Positions 29,076-44,400 of a stretch of DNA of 64,000 bases are shown one piece after another. Under the pieces are notes generated by a model, which was given only the letters and a program-made list of their open reading frames with translations, had not been told where the DNA came from and searched no databases. The DNA lies in NCBI RefSeq assembly GCF_000003605.2, contig NW_003148901.1, positions 51,563 to 115,562 on the forward strand, given 5' to 3'. The translations under genes were made by a program, and so were the position numbers. The DNA comes from Saccoglossus kowalevskii (lineage: Eukaryota > Hemichordata > Enteropneusta > Harrimaniidae). The first letter of the stretch is position 1. Each line of letters starts with the position of its first letter.

Positions 29076-30905
29076 CACGAATTATGGCAACATATTCTGT
29101 ATAACTTGGCAATATTCCAGATTCACATTCATGCACACAGTAACATGAATTATGGCAAGATATTATGTATAACTTGGCAATTATCCAGATTCATATTTAT
29201 GCATACAGTAACATGAACTATGGCAACATATTATGTATAACTTGGCAATTATCCAGATTCACATTCATGCACACAGTAACATGAATTATGCCAACATATT
29301 ATGTATAACTTGGCAATTCTCCAGATTCACATTCATGCACACATTAACATGAATTATGGCAACATATTATGTATAACTTGGCAATTATCTAGATTAACAT
29401 TCATGCACACAGTAACATGAATTATGTCAACATATTATAATAACTTGGCAATTATCCAGATTCACATTCATGCACAGGGGAACATGAATTATGCCAACAT
29501 ATTATGCATAACTTGGCAATTATCCAGATTCACATTCATGCACACAGTAACATGAATTATGGCAACATATTATGTATAACTTGGCTATTATCCAGATTCA
29601 CATTCATGCACACAGTGACATGAAATATGCCAATATATTATGTATAACTTGGCTATTATCCAGATTCACATTCATGCACACAGTAACATGAATTATGCCA
29701 ACATATTATGCATAACATGGCAATTATTCAGATTCACATTCATGCACACAGTAACATGAATTATGGCAACATATTATGTATAACTTGGCTATTATCCAGA
29801 TTCACATTCATGCACACAGTAACATAAATTATGGCAACATATTATGTATAACTTGGCTATTATCCAGATTCACATTCATGCACACAGCAACATGAATTAT
29901 GCCAACATATTATGTATAAATTGGCAATCGTCCATATTCACATTCATGCACACAGTGACATGAATTATGCCAACATATTATGTATAACTTGGCAATTATT
30001 CAGATTCACATTCATGCACACAGTTACATGAATTATGGCAACATATTATGTATAACTTGGCTATTATCCAGATTCACATTCATGCACACAGCAACATGAA
30101 TTATGCCAACATATTATGTATAAATTGGCAATCGTCCATATTCAAATTCATGCACACAGTAACATGAATTATGGCAACAAATTATGTATAACTTGGCTAT
30201 TATTCAGATTCACATTCATGCACACAGTAACACGAATTATGGCAACATATTCTGTATAACTTGGCAATATTCCAGATTCACATTCATGCACACAGTAACA
30301 TGAATTATGGCAAGATATTATGTATAACTTGGCAATTATCCAGATTCATATTTATGCATACAGTAACATGAACTATGGCAACATATTATGTATAACTTGG
30401 CAATTATCCAGATTCACATTCATGCACACAGTAACATGAATTATGCCAACATATTATGTATAACTTGGCAATTCTCCAGATTCACATTCATGCACACATT
30501 AACATGAATTATGGCAACATATTATGTATAACTTGGCAATTATCTAGATTAACATTCATGCACACAGTAACATGAATTATGTCAACATATTATAATAACT
30601 TGGCAATTATCCAGATTCACATTCATGCACAGGGGAACATGAATTATGCCAACATATTATGCATAACTTGGCAATTATCCAGATTCACATTCATGCACAC
30701 AGTAACATGAATTATGGCAACATATTATGTATAACTTGGCTATTATCCAGATTCACATTCATGCACACAGTGACATGAAATATGCCAATATATTATGTAT
30801 AACTTGGCTATTATCCAGATTCACATTCATGCACACAGTAACATGAATTATGCCAACATATTATGCATAACATGGCAATTATTCAGATTCACATTCATGC
30901 ACACA
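29076..30905 (+). repeat. 1155-bp (17-monomer) tandem duplication
   Basis: CACGAATTATGG with ATATTCTG and AATATTCCAG, then GCAAGATATT, CATATTTATGCATAC, ATTCTCC with CACATTAACATG, ATTATCTAGATTAAC, ATATTATAATAAC, CACAGGGGAAC and GCATAACATGG occur from 29076 and again from 30231. The separation of 1155 bp equals 17 x 68 - 1, and the missing base is the ATATTATAATAAC deletion. The copies part near 29750 and 30905 (GTAACATG against GTGACATG). Confidence 0.9.
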
Positions 30906-31200
30906 GTGACATGAATTATGGCAACATATTATGTATAGCTTGGCAATTATCTAGATTCACATTCATGCACACAGTGACATGAATTATGCCAACATATTAT
31001 GTATAACTTGGCAATTATTCAGATTCACATTCATGCACACAGTTACATGAATTATGGCAACATATTATGTATAACTTGGCTATTATCCAGATTCACATTC
31101 ATGCACACAGCAACATGAATTATGGCAACATATTATGTATAAATTGGCAATCGTCCATATTCAAATTCATGCACACAGTAACATGAATTATGGCAACAAA
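30121..31200 (+). repeat. 1019-bp (15-monomer) spaced repeat overlapping the 17-mer duplication
   Basis: The string CAGTTACATG, CAGCAACATG, AAATTGGCAATCGTCCATATTCAAATTC, ATGGCAACAAATT occurs near 30020-30185 and 31040-31205. ATGGCAACAA starts at 30171 and 31190, 1019 bp apart (15 x 68 - 1). The overlap of 17-monomer and 15-monomer registers shows that more than one unequal exchange shaped this segment. Confidence 0.85.
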
Positions 31201-33109
31201 TTATGTATAACTTGGCTATTATTCAGATTCACATTCATGCACACAGTAACATGAATTATGGCAACATATTACGTATAACCTGGTAATTATCCAGATTCAT
31301 ATTCATGCACACAGTAACATAAATTATGACAACATATTATGTATAACTTGGCAATTATCCAGATTCACATTCATGCACACAGTAACATGAATTATGCCAA
31401 CATATTATGTATAACTTGGCTATTATCCAGATTCACATTCATGCACACAGTAACATAAATTATGGCAACATATAATGTATAAATTGGCAATTAGCCAGAT
31501 TCACATTCATGCACACAGTAACATTAATTATGCCCACATATTATGTATAACTTGGCAATTAGCCAGATTCACATTCATGCACTCAGTAACATAAATTATG
31601 GCAAAATATAATGTATAAATTGGCAATTATCCAGATTCACATTCATGCACACAGTAACATGAATTATGCCAACATATTATGTATAACTTGGCAGTTATCC
31701 AGATTCACATTCATGCACACAGTAATATGAATTATGCCAACATATTATGTTTAACTTGGCAATTATCCAGATTCACATTCATGCACACAGTAACATAAAT
31801 TATGGCAAAATATAATGTATAAATTGGCAATTATCCAGATTCACATTCATGCACACAGTAACATGAATTATGCCAACATATTATGTATAACTTGGCAATT
31901 ATCAAGATTCACATTCATGCACACAGTAACATGAACTATGGCAACATATTATGTATAACTTGGCAATTATCCAGATTCACATTGATGCACACAGTAACAT
32001 GAATTATGGCAACATATTATGTATAACTTGGCAGTTATCCAGATTCACATTCATGCACACAGTAATATGAATTATGCCAACATATTGTGTATAACTTGGC
32101 AATTATCCAGATTCACATTCATGCACACAGTAACATGAACTATGGCAACATATTATGTATAACTTGGCAATTATCCAGATTCACATTCATGCACACAGTA
32201 ATATGAATTATGCCAACACATTATGTATAACTTGGCAATTCTCCAGATTCACATTCATGCACACAGTGACATGAATTATGGCAACATATTATGAATAAAT
32301 TGGCAATTATCCAGATTCACATTCATGCACACAGTAACATGAATTATGCCAACATATTATGTATAACTTGGCTATTATCCAGATTCACATTCATGCACAC
32401 AGTAACATGAATTATGGCAACATATAATGTATAACTTGGCAATTATCCAGATTCACATTCATGCACACAGTAACATGAACTATGGCAACATATTATGTAT
32501 AACTTGGCTATTATCCAGATTCACATTCATGCACACAGTAACATAAATTATGGCAACATATAATGTATAAATTGGCAATTATCCAGATTCACATTCATGC
32601 ACACAGTAACATTAATTATGCCCACATATTATGTATAACTTGGCAATTATCCAGATTCACATTCATGCACACAGTAACATAAATTATGGCAAAATATAAT
32701 GTATAAATTGGCAATTATCCAGATTCACATTCATGCACACAGTAACATGAATTATGCCAACATATTATGTATAACTTGGCAGTTATCCAGATTCACATTC
32801 ATGCACACAGTAATATGAATTATGCCAACATATTATGCATAACTTGGCAGTTATCCAGGATCATATTCATGCACACAGTAACATGAATTATGGCAACATA
32901 TTATGTATAACTTTGCTATTATCCAGATTCGCATTCATGCACACATTAACATGAATTATAGCAACATATTATGTATAAGTTGGCACTTATCCATATTAAC
33001 ATTCATGCACACAGTAACATGAATTATGGCAACATATTATGTATAACTTGGCTATTATGCAGATTCACATTCATGCACACAGTAACATGAATTATGCCAA
33101 CATATTATG

Positions 33110-34380
33110 TATAACTTATCACTTCTCCAGATTCACATTCATGCACACAGTAATATGAATTATACCAACATATTATGTATAACTTGGCAATTATTCAGAT
33201 TCACATTCATGCACACAGTAACATGAATTATGGCAACATATTCAGTATAACTTGGCAATTATCCAGATTCACATTCATGCACAGAGTAACATGAATTATG
33301 GCAACATATTATGTATAACTTGGCAATTATCCAGATTCACATTCATGCACACAGTAACATGAACTATGGCAACATATTATGTATAACTTGGCAATTATCC
33401 AGATTCACATTCATGCACACAGTAACATGAATTATGCCAACATATTATGGATAACTTGGCAATTATTCAGATTCACATTCATGCACACAGTAACATGAAT
33501 TATGCGAACATATTATGTATAACTTGGCTATTATTCAGATTCACATTCATGCACACAGTAACATGAAATATGACAACATATTATGTATAACTTGGCAATT
33601 ATCCAGATTCACATTCATGCACACAGTAACATGAATTATGGCAACATATTATGTATAACTTGGCAATTATCCAGATTCACATTCATGCACACAGTAACAT
33701 GAATTATGGCAACATATTATGTATAACTTGGCAATTATCCAGATTCACATTCATGCACACAGTAACAAGAAATATGCCAACATATTATGTATAACTTGGC
33801 AATTATCCAGATTCACATTCATGAACACAGTAACATGAATTATGCCAACATATTATGTATAACTTGGCTATTATCCAGATTCACATTCATGTACACAGTA
33901 ACATGAATTATGCCAACATATTATGTATAACTTGGCAATTATCCAGATTCACATTCATGCACACAGCAACATGAATTATGGCAACATATTATGTATAACT
34001 TGGCTATTATTCAGATTCACATTCATGCACACAGTAAATTGAAATATGACAACATATTATGTATAACTTGGCAATTATCCAGATTCACATTCATGCACAC
34101 AGTAACATGAATTATGGCAACATATTATGTATAACTTGGCAATTATCCAGATTCACATTCATGCACACAGTAACATGAATTATGCCAACATATTATGTAT
34201 AACTTGGCTATTATCCAGATTCACATTCATGCACACAGTAACATGAATTATGGCAACATATTATGTATAACTTGGCAATTATCCAGATTCACATTCATGC
34301 ACACAGTAACATGAACTATGGCAACATATTATGTATAACTTGGCAATTATCCAGATTCACATTCATGCACTCAGTAACAT
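33110..34380 (+). repeat. HOR block G, copy 1 (recurs at 47040 and 49150)
   Basis: The order is TATCACTTCTCC, ATATTCAGTATAAC (33241), CACAGAGTAAC, GAACTATGG, ATTATGGATAAC, the ATGCGAAC module, CAAGAAATATGCC, CATGAACAC, CATGTACAC, GTAAATTGAAATATGAC, and on to the GCACTCAG monomer. The ATATTCAG marker recurs at 47180 (13939 bp, 205 monomers minus 1) and 49288. Confidence 0.87.
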
Positions 34381-34850
34381 GAACTATGACAACATATTAT
34401 GTATAACTTGGCAATTATCCAGATTCACATTCATGCACACATGAACATGAATTATGGCAACATATTATGTATAACTTGGCAGTTATCCAGATTCACATTC
34501 ATGCACACAGTAACATGAATTATGCCAACATATTATGTATAACTTGGCACTTCTCCAGATTCACATTCATGCACACAGTAATATGAATTATACCAACATA
34601 TTATGTATAACTTGGCAGTTATCCAGATTCACATTCATGCACACAGTAATATGAATTATGACAACATATTATGTATAACTTGGCAATTATTCAGATTCAC
34701 ATTCATGCACACAGTAACATGAATTATGGCAACATATTCTGTATAACTTGGCAATTATCCAGATTCACATTCATGCACACAGTAACATGAACTATGGCAA
34801 CATATTGTGTATAACTTGGCAATTATCCAGATTCACATTCATGCACACAG
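34190..34850 (+). repeat. HOR block A, copy 2
   Basis: Variant order is the same as at 1-655, including the GCACTCAG monomer near 34370, CACATGAACATG, GGCACTTCTCC with ATTATACC, ATATTCTG and ATATTGTG. It departs at about 34850, where a CAGTTACATG monomer follows in place of the plain monomer of copy 1. Confidence 0.87.
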
Positions 34851-37800
34851 TTACATGAATTATGGCAACATATTATGTATAACTTGGCTATTATCCAGAT
34901 TCACATTCATGCACAGAGCAACATGAATTATGCCAACATATTATGTATAAATTGGCAATCGTCCATATTCACATTCATGCAGACAGTAACATGAATTATG
35001 GCAAAATATTATGTATAACTTGGCTATTATCCAGATTCACATTCATGCACACAGTAACATGAATTATGGCAACATATTACGTACATCCTGGCAATTATCC
35101 AGATTCATATTCATGCACACAGTAACATAAATTATGACAACATATTATGTATAACTTGGCAATTATCCAGATTCACATTCATGCACACAGTAACATGAAT
35201 TATGGCAAGATATTATGTATAACTTGGCAATTATCCAGATTCACATTCATGCACACAGTAACATGAATTATGCCAACATATTATGTATAACTTGGCTATT
35301 ATCCAGATTCACATTCATGCACACAGTAACATAAATTATGGCAACATATAATGTATAAATTGGCAATTATCCAGATTCACATTCATGCACACAGTAACAT
35401 TAATTATGCCCACATATTATGTATAACTTGGCAATTATCCAGATTCACATTCATGCACACAGTAACATAAATTATGGCAAAATATAATGTATAAATTGGC
35501 AATTATCCAGATTCACATTCATGCACACAGTAACATGAATTATGCCAACATATTATGTATAACTTGGCAGTTATCCAGATTCACATTCATGCACACAGTA
35601 ATATGAATTATGCCAACATATTATGCATAACTTGGCAGTTATCCAGGATCATATTCATGCACACAGTAACATGAATTATGGCAACATATTATGTATAACT
35701 TGGCAATTATCCAGATTCACATTCATGCACACAGTAACATGAACTATGGCAACATATTATGTATAACTTTGCTATTATCCAGATTCGCATTCATGCACAC
35801 ATTAACATGAATTATAGCAACATATTATGTATAAGTTGGCACTTATCCATATTAACATTCATGCACACAGTAACATGAATTATGGCAACATATTATGTAT
35901 AACTTGGCTATTATGCAGATTCACATTCATGCACACAGTAACATGAATTATGACAACATATTATGTATAACTTGGCAATTATCCAGATTCACATTCATGC
36001 ACACAGTAACATGAATTATGCCAACATATTATGTATAATTTATCACTTCTCCAGATTCACATTCATGCACACAGTAATATGAATTATACCAACATATTAT
36101 GTATAACTTGGCAGTTATCCAGATTCACATTCATGCCACAGTAATATGAATTATGACAACATATTATGTATAACTTGGCAATTATTCAGATTCACATTCA
36201 TGCACACAGTAACATGAATTATGGCAACATATTCTGTATAACTTGGCAATTATCCAGATTCACATTCATGCACACAGTAACATGAATTATGGCAACATAT
36301 TATGTATAACTTGGCAATTATCCAGATTCACATTCATGCACACAGTAACATGAACTATGGCAACATATTATGTATAACTTGGCAATTATCCAGATTCACA
36401 TTCATGCCCACAGTAACATGAATTATGCCAACATATTATGTATAACTTGGCAATTATTCAGATTCACATTCATGCACACAGTAACATGAATTATGCGAAC
36501 ATATTATGTATAACTTGGCGATTATTCAGATTCACATTCATGCACACAGTAACATGAAATATGACAACATATTATGTATAACTTGGCAATTATCCAGATT
36601 CACATTCATGCACACAGTAACATGAATTATGGCAACATATTATGTATAACTTGGCAATTATCCAGATTCACATTCATGCACACAGTAACATGAATTATGC
36701 CAACATATTATGTATAACTTGGCTATTATTCAGATTCACATTCATGCACACAGTAACATGAATTATGACAACATATTATGTCTAACTTGGCTATTATCCA
36801 GATTCACATTCATGCACACAGTGACATGAAATATGCCAACATATTATGTATAACTTGGCAATTATCTAGATTCACATTCATGCACACAGTGACATGAATT
36901 ATGCCAACATATTATGTATAACTTGGCAATTATTCAGATTCACATTCATGCACACAGTTACATGAATTATGGCAACATATTATGTATAACTTGGCTATTA
37001 TCCAGATTCACATTCATGCACACAGCAACATGAATTATGCCAACATATTATGTATAAATTGGCAATCGTCCATATTCACATTCATGCACACAGTAACATG
37101 AATTATGGCAACATATTATGTATAACTTGGCTATTATCCAGATTCACATTCATGCACACAGTAACATGAATTATGGCAACATATTACGTATATCCTGGCA
37201 ATTATCCAGATTCATATTCATGCACACAGTAACATAAATTATGACAACATATTATGTATAACTTGGCAATTATCCAGATTCACATTCATGCACACAGTAA
37301 CATGAATTATGGCAACATATTATGTATAACTCGGCAGTTATCCAGATTCACATTCATGCACTCAGTAATATGAATTATGGCAACATATAATGTATAACTT
37401 GGCAATTATCCAGATTCACATTCATGCACACAGTAACATGAATTATGCCAACATATTATGTATAACTTGGCTATTATCCAGATTCACATTCATGCCCACA
37501 GTAACATAAATTATGGCAACATATAATGTATAAATTGGCAATTATCCAGATTCACATTCATGCACACAGTAACATTAATTATGCCCACATATTATGTATA
37601 ACTTGGCAATTATCCAGATTCACATTCATGCACACAGTAACATAAATTATGGCAAAATATAATGTATAAATTGGCAATTATCCAGATTCACATTCATGCA
37701 CACAGTAACATGAATTATGCCAACATATTATGTATAACTTGGCAGTTATCCAGATTCACATTCATGCACACAGTAATATGAATTATGCCAACATATTATG

Positions 37801-39236
37801 CATAACTTGACAGTTATCCAGGATCATATTCATGCACACAGTAACATGAATTATGGCAACATATTATGTATAACTTGGCAATTATCCAGATTCACATTCA
37901 TGCACACAGTAACATGAACTATGGCAACATATTATGTATAACTTTGCTATTATCCAGATTCGCATTCATGCACACATTAACATGAATTATAGCAACATAT
38001 TATGTATAAGTTGGCACTTATCCATATTAACATTCATGCACACAGTAACATGAATTATGGCAAAATATTATGTACAAATTGGCAATTATCCAGATTCACA
38101 TTCATGCACACAGTAACATGAATTATGCCAACATATTATGTATAACTTGGCAGTTATCCAGATTCACATTCATGCACACAGTAATATGAATTATGCCAAC
38201 ATATTATGCATAACTTGGCAGTTATCCAGAATCATATTCATGCACACAGTAACATGAATTATGGCAACATATTATGTATAACTTGGCAATTATCCAGATT
38301 CACATTCATGCACACAGTAACATGAACTATGGCAACATATTATGTATAACTTGGCTATTATCCAGATTCGCATTCATGCACACATTAACATGAATTATAG
38401 CAACATATTATGTATAAGTTGGCACTTATCCATATTAACATTCATGCACACAGTAACATGAATTATGGCAACATATTATGTATAACTTGGCTATTATCCA
38501 GATTCACATTCATGCACACAGTAACATGAATTATGGCAACATATTATGTATAACTTGGCAATTATCCAGATTCACATTCATGCACACAGTAACATGAATT
38601 TTGGCAACATATTATGTATAACTCGGCAGTTATCCAGATTCACATTCATGCACTCAGTAACATGAACTATGACAACATATTATGTATAACTTGGCAATTA
38701 TCCAGATTCACATTCATGCACACAGTAACATGAATTATGCCAACATATTATGTATAACTTATCACTTCTCCAGATTCACATTCATGCACACAGTAATATG
38801 AATTATACCAACATATTATGTATAACTTGGCAGTTATCCAGATTCACATTCATGCCACAGTAATATGAATTATGACAACATATTATGTATAACTTGGCAA
38901 TTATTCAGATTCACATTCATGCACACAGTAACATGAATTATGGCAACATATTCTGTATAACTTGGCAATTATCCAGATTCACATTCATGCACACAGTAAC
39001 ATGAATTATGGCAACATATTATGTATAACTTGGCTATTAACCAGATTCACATTCATGCACACAGTGACATGAAATATGCCAACATATTATGTATAACTTG
39101 GCTATTATCCAGATTCACATTCATGCACACAGTAACATGAAATATGCCAACATATTATGCATAACATGGCAATTATTCAGATTCACATTCATGCACACAG
39201 TAACATGAATTATGGCAACATATTATGTATAACTTG

Positions 39237-41000
39237 GCTATAATCCTGATTCACATTCATGCACACAGTAACATGAATTATGCCAACATATTATGTATAA
39301 ATTGGCAATCGTCCATATTCACATTCATGCACACAGTAACATGAATTATGGCAACATATTATGTCTAACTTGGCTATTATCCAGATTCACATTCATGCAC
39401 ACAGTGACATGAAATATGCCAACATATTATGTATAACTTGGCAATTATCTAGATTCACATTCATGCACACAGTGACATGAATTATGCCAACATATTATGT
39501 ATAACTTGGCAATTATTCAGATTCACATTCATGCACACAGTTACATGAATTATGGCAACATATTATGTATAACTTGGCTATTATCCAGATTCACATTCAT
39601 GCACACAGCAACATGAATTATGCCAACATATTATGTATAAATTGGCAATCGTCCATATTCACATTCATGCACACAGTAACATGAATTATGGCAACATATT
39701 ATGTATAACTTGGCTGTTATCCAGATTCACATTCATGCACACAGTAACATAAATTATGACAACATATTAGGTATAACTTGGCTATTATCCAGATTCACAT
39801 TCATGCACACAGTAACATGAATTATGGCAACATATTACGTATAACTTGGCAGTTATCCAGATTCACATTCATGCACACAGTAATATGAATTATGCCAACA
39901 TATTATGTATAAATTGGCAATCGTCCATATTCACATTCATGCACACAGTAACATGAATTATGGCAACATATTATGTCTAACTTGGCTATTATCCAGATTC
40001 ACATTCATGCACACAGTGACATGAAATATGCCAACATATTATGTATAACTTGGCAATTATCTAGATTCACATTCATGCACACAGTGACATGAATTATGCC
40101 AACATATTATGTATAACTTGGCTATAATCCTGATTCACATTCATGCACACAGTAACATGAATTATGCCAACATATTATGTATAAATTGGCAATCGTCCAT
40201 ATTCACATTCATGCACACAGTAACATGAATTATGGCAACATATTATGTCTAACTTGGCTATTATCCAGATTCACATTCATGCACACAGTGACATGAAATA
40301 TGCCAACATATTATGTATAACTTGGCAATTATCTAGATGCACATTCATGCACACAGTGACATGAATTATGCCAACATATTATGTATAACTTGGCAATTAT
40401 TCAGATTCACATTCATGCACACAGTTACATGAATTATGGCAACATATTATGTATAACTTGGCTATAATCCTGATTCACATTCATGCACACAGTAACATGA
40501 ATTATGCCAACATATTATGTAAAAATTGGCAATCGTCCATATTCACATTCATGCACACAGTAACATGAATTATGGCAACATATTATGTCTAACTTGGCTA
40601 TTATCCAGATTCACATTCATGCACACAGTGACATGAAATATGCCAACATATTATGTATAACTTGGCAATTATCTAGATTCACATTCATGCACACAGTGAC
40701 ATGAATTATGCCAACATATTATGTATAACTAGGCAATTATTCAGATTCACATTCATGCACACAGTAACATGAATTATGGCAACATATTATGTATAACTTG
40801 GCTATAATCCTGATTCACATTCATGCACACAGTAACATGAATTATGCCAACATATTATGTATAAATTGGCAATCGTCCATATTCACATTCATGCACACAG
40901 TAACATGAATTATGGCAACATATTACGTATAACCTGGCAATTATCCAGATTCATATTCATGCACACAGTAACATAAATTATGACAACATATCATGTATAA
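39237..41000 (+). repeat. 340-bp (5-monomer) HOR
   Basis: Five monomers repeat in order: GGCTATAATCCTG; AAATTGGCAATCGTCC; GTCTAACTTGGC with GTGACATGAAAT; ATTATCTAG with GTGAC; ATTATTCAG with GTTAC or GTAAC. GCTATAATCC starts at 39237, 40121, 40461 and 40801. The last three are exactly 340 bp apart and the first gap is 884 bp (13 monomers). The last copy is cut off after its second monomer by a TTACGTATAACCTGG monomer near 40925. One partial copy lacking the first monomer starts near 39900. Confidence 0.92.
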
Positions 41001-41268
41001 CTTGGCAATTATCCAGATTCACATTCATGCACACAGTAACATGAATTTTGGCAACATATTATGTATAACTCGGCAGTTATCCAGATTCACATTCATGCAC
41101 ACAGTAATATGAATTATGGCAACATATTATGTATAACTTGGCAATTATCCAGATTCACATTCATGCACACAGTAACATGAATTATGCCAACATATTATGT
41201 ATAACTTGGCTATTATCCAGATTCGCATTCATGCACACAGTAACATGAATTATAGCAACATATATTAT

Positions 41269-41280
41269 GTATAACTTGGC
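41269..41280 (+). repeat. Two-base TA insertion in one monomer
   Basis: ACATATATTATG here stands in place of ACATATTATG. The same insertion is otherwise confined to the 8.5-11.34 kb subfamily (8907, 9181, about 10749). It is either independent slippage on the TATAT run or a trace of exchange with that subfamily. Confidence 0.8.
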
Positions 41281-41339
41281 AATTATCCAGATTCACATTC
41301 CTGCACACAGTAATATGAATTATGGCAACATATTATGTA

Positions 41340-43050
41340 TAACTTGGCAATTATCCAGATTCACATTCATGCACACAGGAACATGAATTATGCCAACATA
41401 TTATGTATAATTTGGCTATTATCCAGATTCACATTCATGCACACAGTAACATAAATTATGACAACATATTATGTATAACTTGGCAATTATCCAGATTCAC
41501 ATTCATGCACACAGTAACATAAATTATGCCAACATATTATGTATAACTTGGCAATTATCCAGATTCACATTCATGCACACAGGAACATGAATTATGCCAA
41601 CATATTATGTATAATTTGGCTATTATCCAGATTCACATTCATGCACACAGTAACATAAATTATGACAACATATTATGTATAACTTGGCAATTTTCCAGAT
41701 TCACATTCATGCACACAGTAACATAAATTATGCCAACATATTATGTATAACTTGGCAGTTATCCAGATTCACATTCATGCACACAGTAATATGAATTATG
41801 CCAACATATTATGCATAACTTGGCAGTTATCCAGAGTCATATTTATGCACACAGTAACATGAATTATGGCAACATATTATGTATAACTTGGCAATTATCC
41901 AGATTCACATTCATGCACACAGTAACATGAACTATGGCAACATATTATGTATAACTTGGCAATTATCCAGATTCACATTCATGCACACAGTAACATGAAT
42001 TATGCCAACATATTATGTATAACTTGGCAATTCTCCAGATTCACATTCATGCACACAGTGACATGAATTATGGCAAGATATTATGAATAAATTGGCAATT
42101 ATCCAGATTCACATTCATGCACACAGTAACATGAATTATGCCAACATATTATGTATAACTTGGCTATTATCCAGATTCACATTCATGCACACAGTAACAT
42201 GAATTATGGCAACATATTATGTATAACTTGGCAATTATCCAGATTCACATTCATGCACACAGTAACATGAACTATGGCAACATATTATGTATAACTTGGC
42301 AATTATCCAGATTCACATTCATGCACACAGTAACATGAACTATGACAACATATTATGTATAACTTGGCAATTATCCAGATTCACATTCATGCACACAGTA
42401 ACATGAACTATGACAACATATTATGTATAACTTGGCAATTATCCAGATTCACAATCATGCACACAGTAACATGAATTATGCCAACATATTATGTATAACT
42501 TGGCATTTCTCCAGATTCACATTCATGCACACAGTAATATGAATTATACCAACATATTATGTATAACTTGGCAGTTATCCAGATTCACATTCATGCACAC
42601 AATAATATGAATTATGGCAACATATTATGTATAACTTGGCAATTATCCAGATTCACATTCATGCACACAGGAACATGAATTATGCCAACATATTATGTAT
42701 AATTTGGCTATTATCCAGATTCACATTCACGCACACAGTAACATAAATTATGACAACATATTATGTATAACTTGGCAATTATCCAGATTCACATTCATGC
42801 ACACAGTAACATAAATTATGCCAACATATTATGTATAACTTGGCAATTATCCAGATTCACATTCATGCACACAGGAACATGAATTATGCCAACATATTAT
42901 GTATAATTTGGCTATTATCCAGATTCACATTCATGCACACAGTAACATAAATTATGACAACATATTATGTATAACTTGGCAATTTTCCAGATTCACATTC
43001 ATGCACACAGTAACATAAATTATGGCAACATATAATGTATAAACTTGGCA
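41340..43050 (+). repeat. Two pairs of a 204-bp (3-monomer) HOR, 19 monomers apart
   Basis: The triplet CAGGAAC with GCC; GTATAATTTGGCTATT with CATAAATTATGAC; GGCAATT with CATAAATTATGCC occurs in tandem. TTTGGC of the second monomer starts at 41411 and 41615 (204 bp), and again at 42703 and 42907 (204 bp). The pairs are 1292 bp apart (19 x 68), so a pair already formed was copied as part of a larger unit. A single triplet is near 6540. Confidence 0.9.
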
Positions 43051-44400
43051 ATTATCCAGATTCACATTCATGCACACAGTAACATAAATTATGGCAACAT
43101 ATTATGTATAACTTGGCAATTATCCAGATTCACATTCATGCACACAGTAACATGAATTATGCCAACATATTATGTATAACATGGCAATTATCCAGATTAA
43201 CATTCATGCACACAGTAACATGAATTATGCCAACATATTATGTATAACTAGGCAATTATTCAGATTCACATTCATGCACACAGTAACATGAACTATGGCA
43301 ACATATTATGTATAACTTGGCAATTATCCAGATTAACATTCATGCACACAGTAACATGAATTATGCCAACATATTATGTATAACTAGGCAATTATTCAGA
43401 TTCACATTCATGCACACAGTAACATGAATTATGGCAACATATTATGTATAACTTGGCAATTATTCAGATTCACATTCATGCACACAGTAACATGAATTAT
43501 GGCAACATATTATTTATAACTTGGCTATTATCCAGATTCACATTCATGCACACAGTAACATGAATTATGACAACATATTATGTATAACTTGGCAATCGTC
43601 CATATTCACATTCATGCACACAGTAACATGAATTATGGCAACATATTATGTATAACTTGGCAATCGTCCATATTCACATTCATGCACACAGTAACATGAA
43701 TTATGGCAACATATTATGTATAACTTGGCTATTATCCAGATTCACATTCATGCACACAGTAACATAAATTATGGCAACATATTATGTATAACTTGGCTAT
43801 TATCCAGATTGACATTCATGCACACAGTAACATGAATTATGGCAACATATTATGTATAACTTGGCAATTATCCAGATTCACATTCATGCACACAGTAACA
43901 TGAATTATGGCAACATATTATGTATAACTTGGCAGTTATCCAGATTCACATTCATGCACACAGTAATATGAATTATGCCAACATATTATGTATAACTTGG
44001 CAATTATCCAGATTCACATTCATGCACGCAGTAACATGAATTATGCCAACATATTATGCATAACTTGGCTATTATCCAGATTCACATTCATGCACACAGT
44101 AACATAAATTATGGCAACATATAATGTATAAATTGGCAATTATCCAGATTCACATTCATGCACACAGTAACATAAATTATGGCAACATATTATGTATAAC
44201 TTGGCTATTATCCAGATTTACATTCATGCACACAGTAACATGAATTATGTCAACATATTATGTATAACTTGGCAATTATTCAGATTCACATTCATGCACA
44301 CAGTAACATGAATTATGGCAACATATTATGTATAACTTGGCAATTCTCCAGATTCACATTCATGCACACAGTAACATGAATTATGGCAACATATTATGCA

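Larger units (their letters stand above)
24350..38450 (+). repeat. Regional HOR domain marked by eight TATAGCAAC/GGCACTTATCC monomers
   Basis: A rare adjacent pair, ATTAACATGAATTATAGC followed by ATAAGTTGGCACTTATCC with ATATTAAC, occurs only in this part of the window. GGCACTTATCC starts at 24761, 25644, 26260, 28297, 32982, 35838, 38013 and 38421. Spacings are 13, 9, 30, about 69, 42, 32 and 6 monomers after small indels. Associated markers are ATGCCCACATATT (six copies from about 25215 to 37580) and GCAAAATATAATG. The domain is a nested set of duplications of one source string. Confidence 0.85.
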
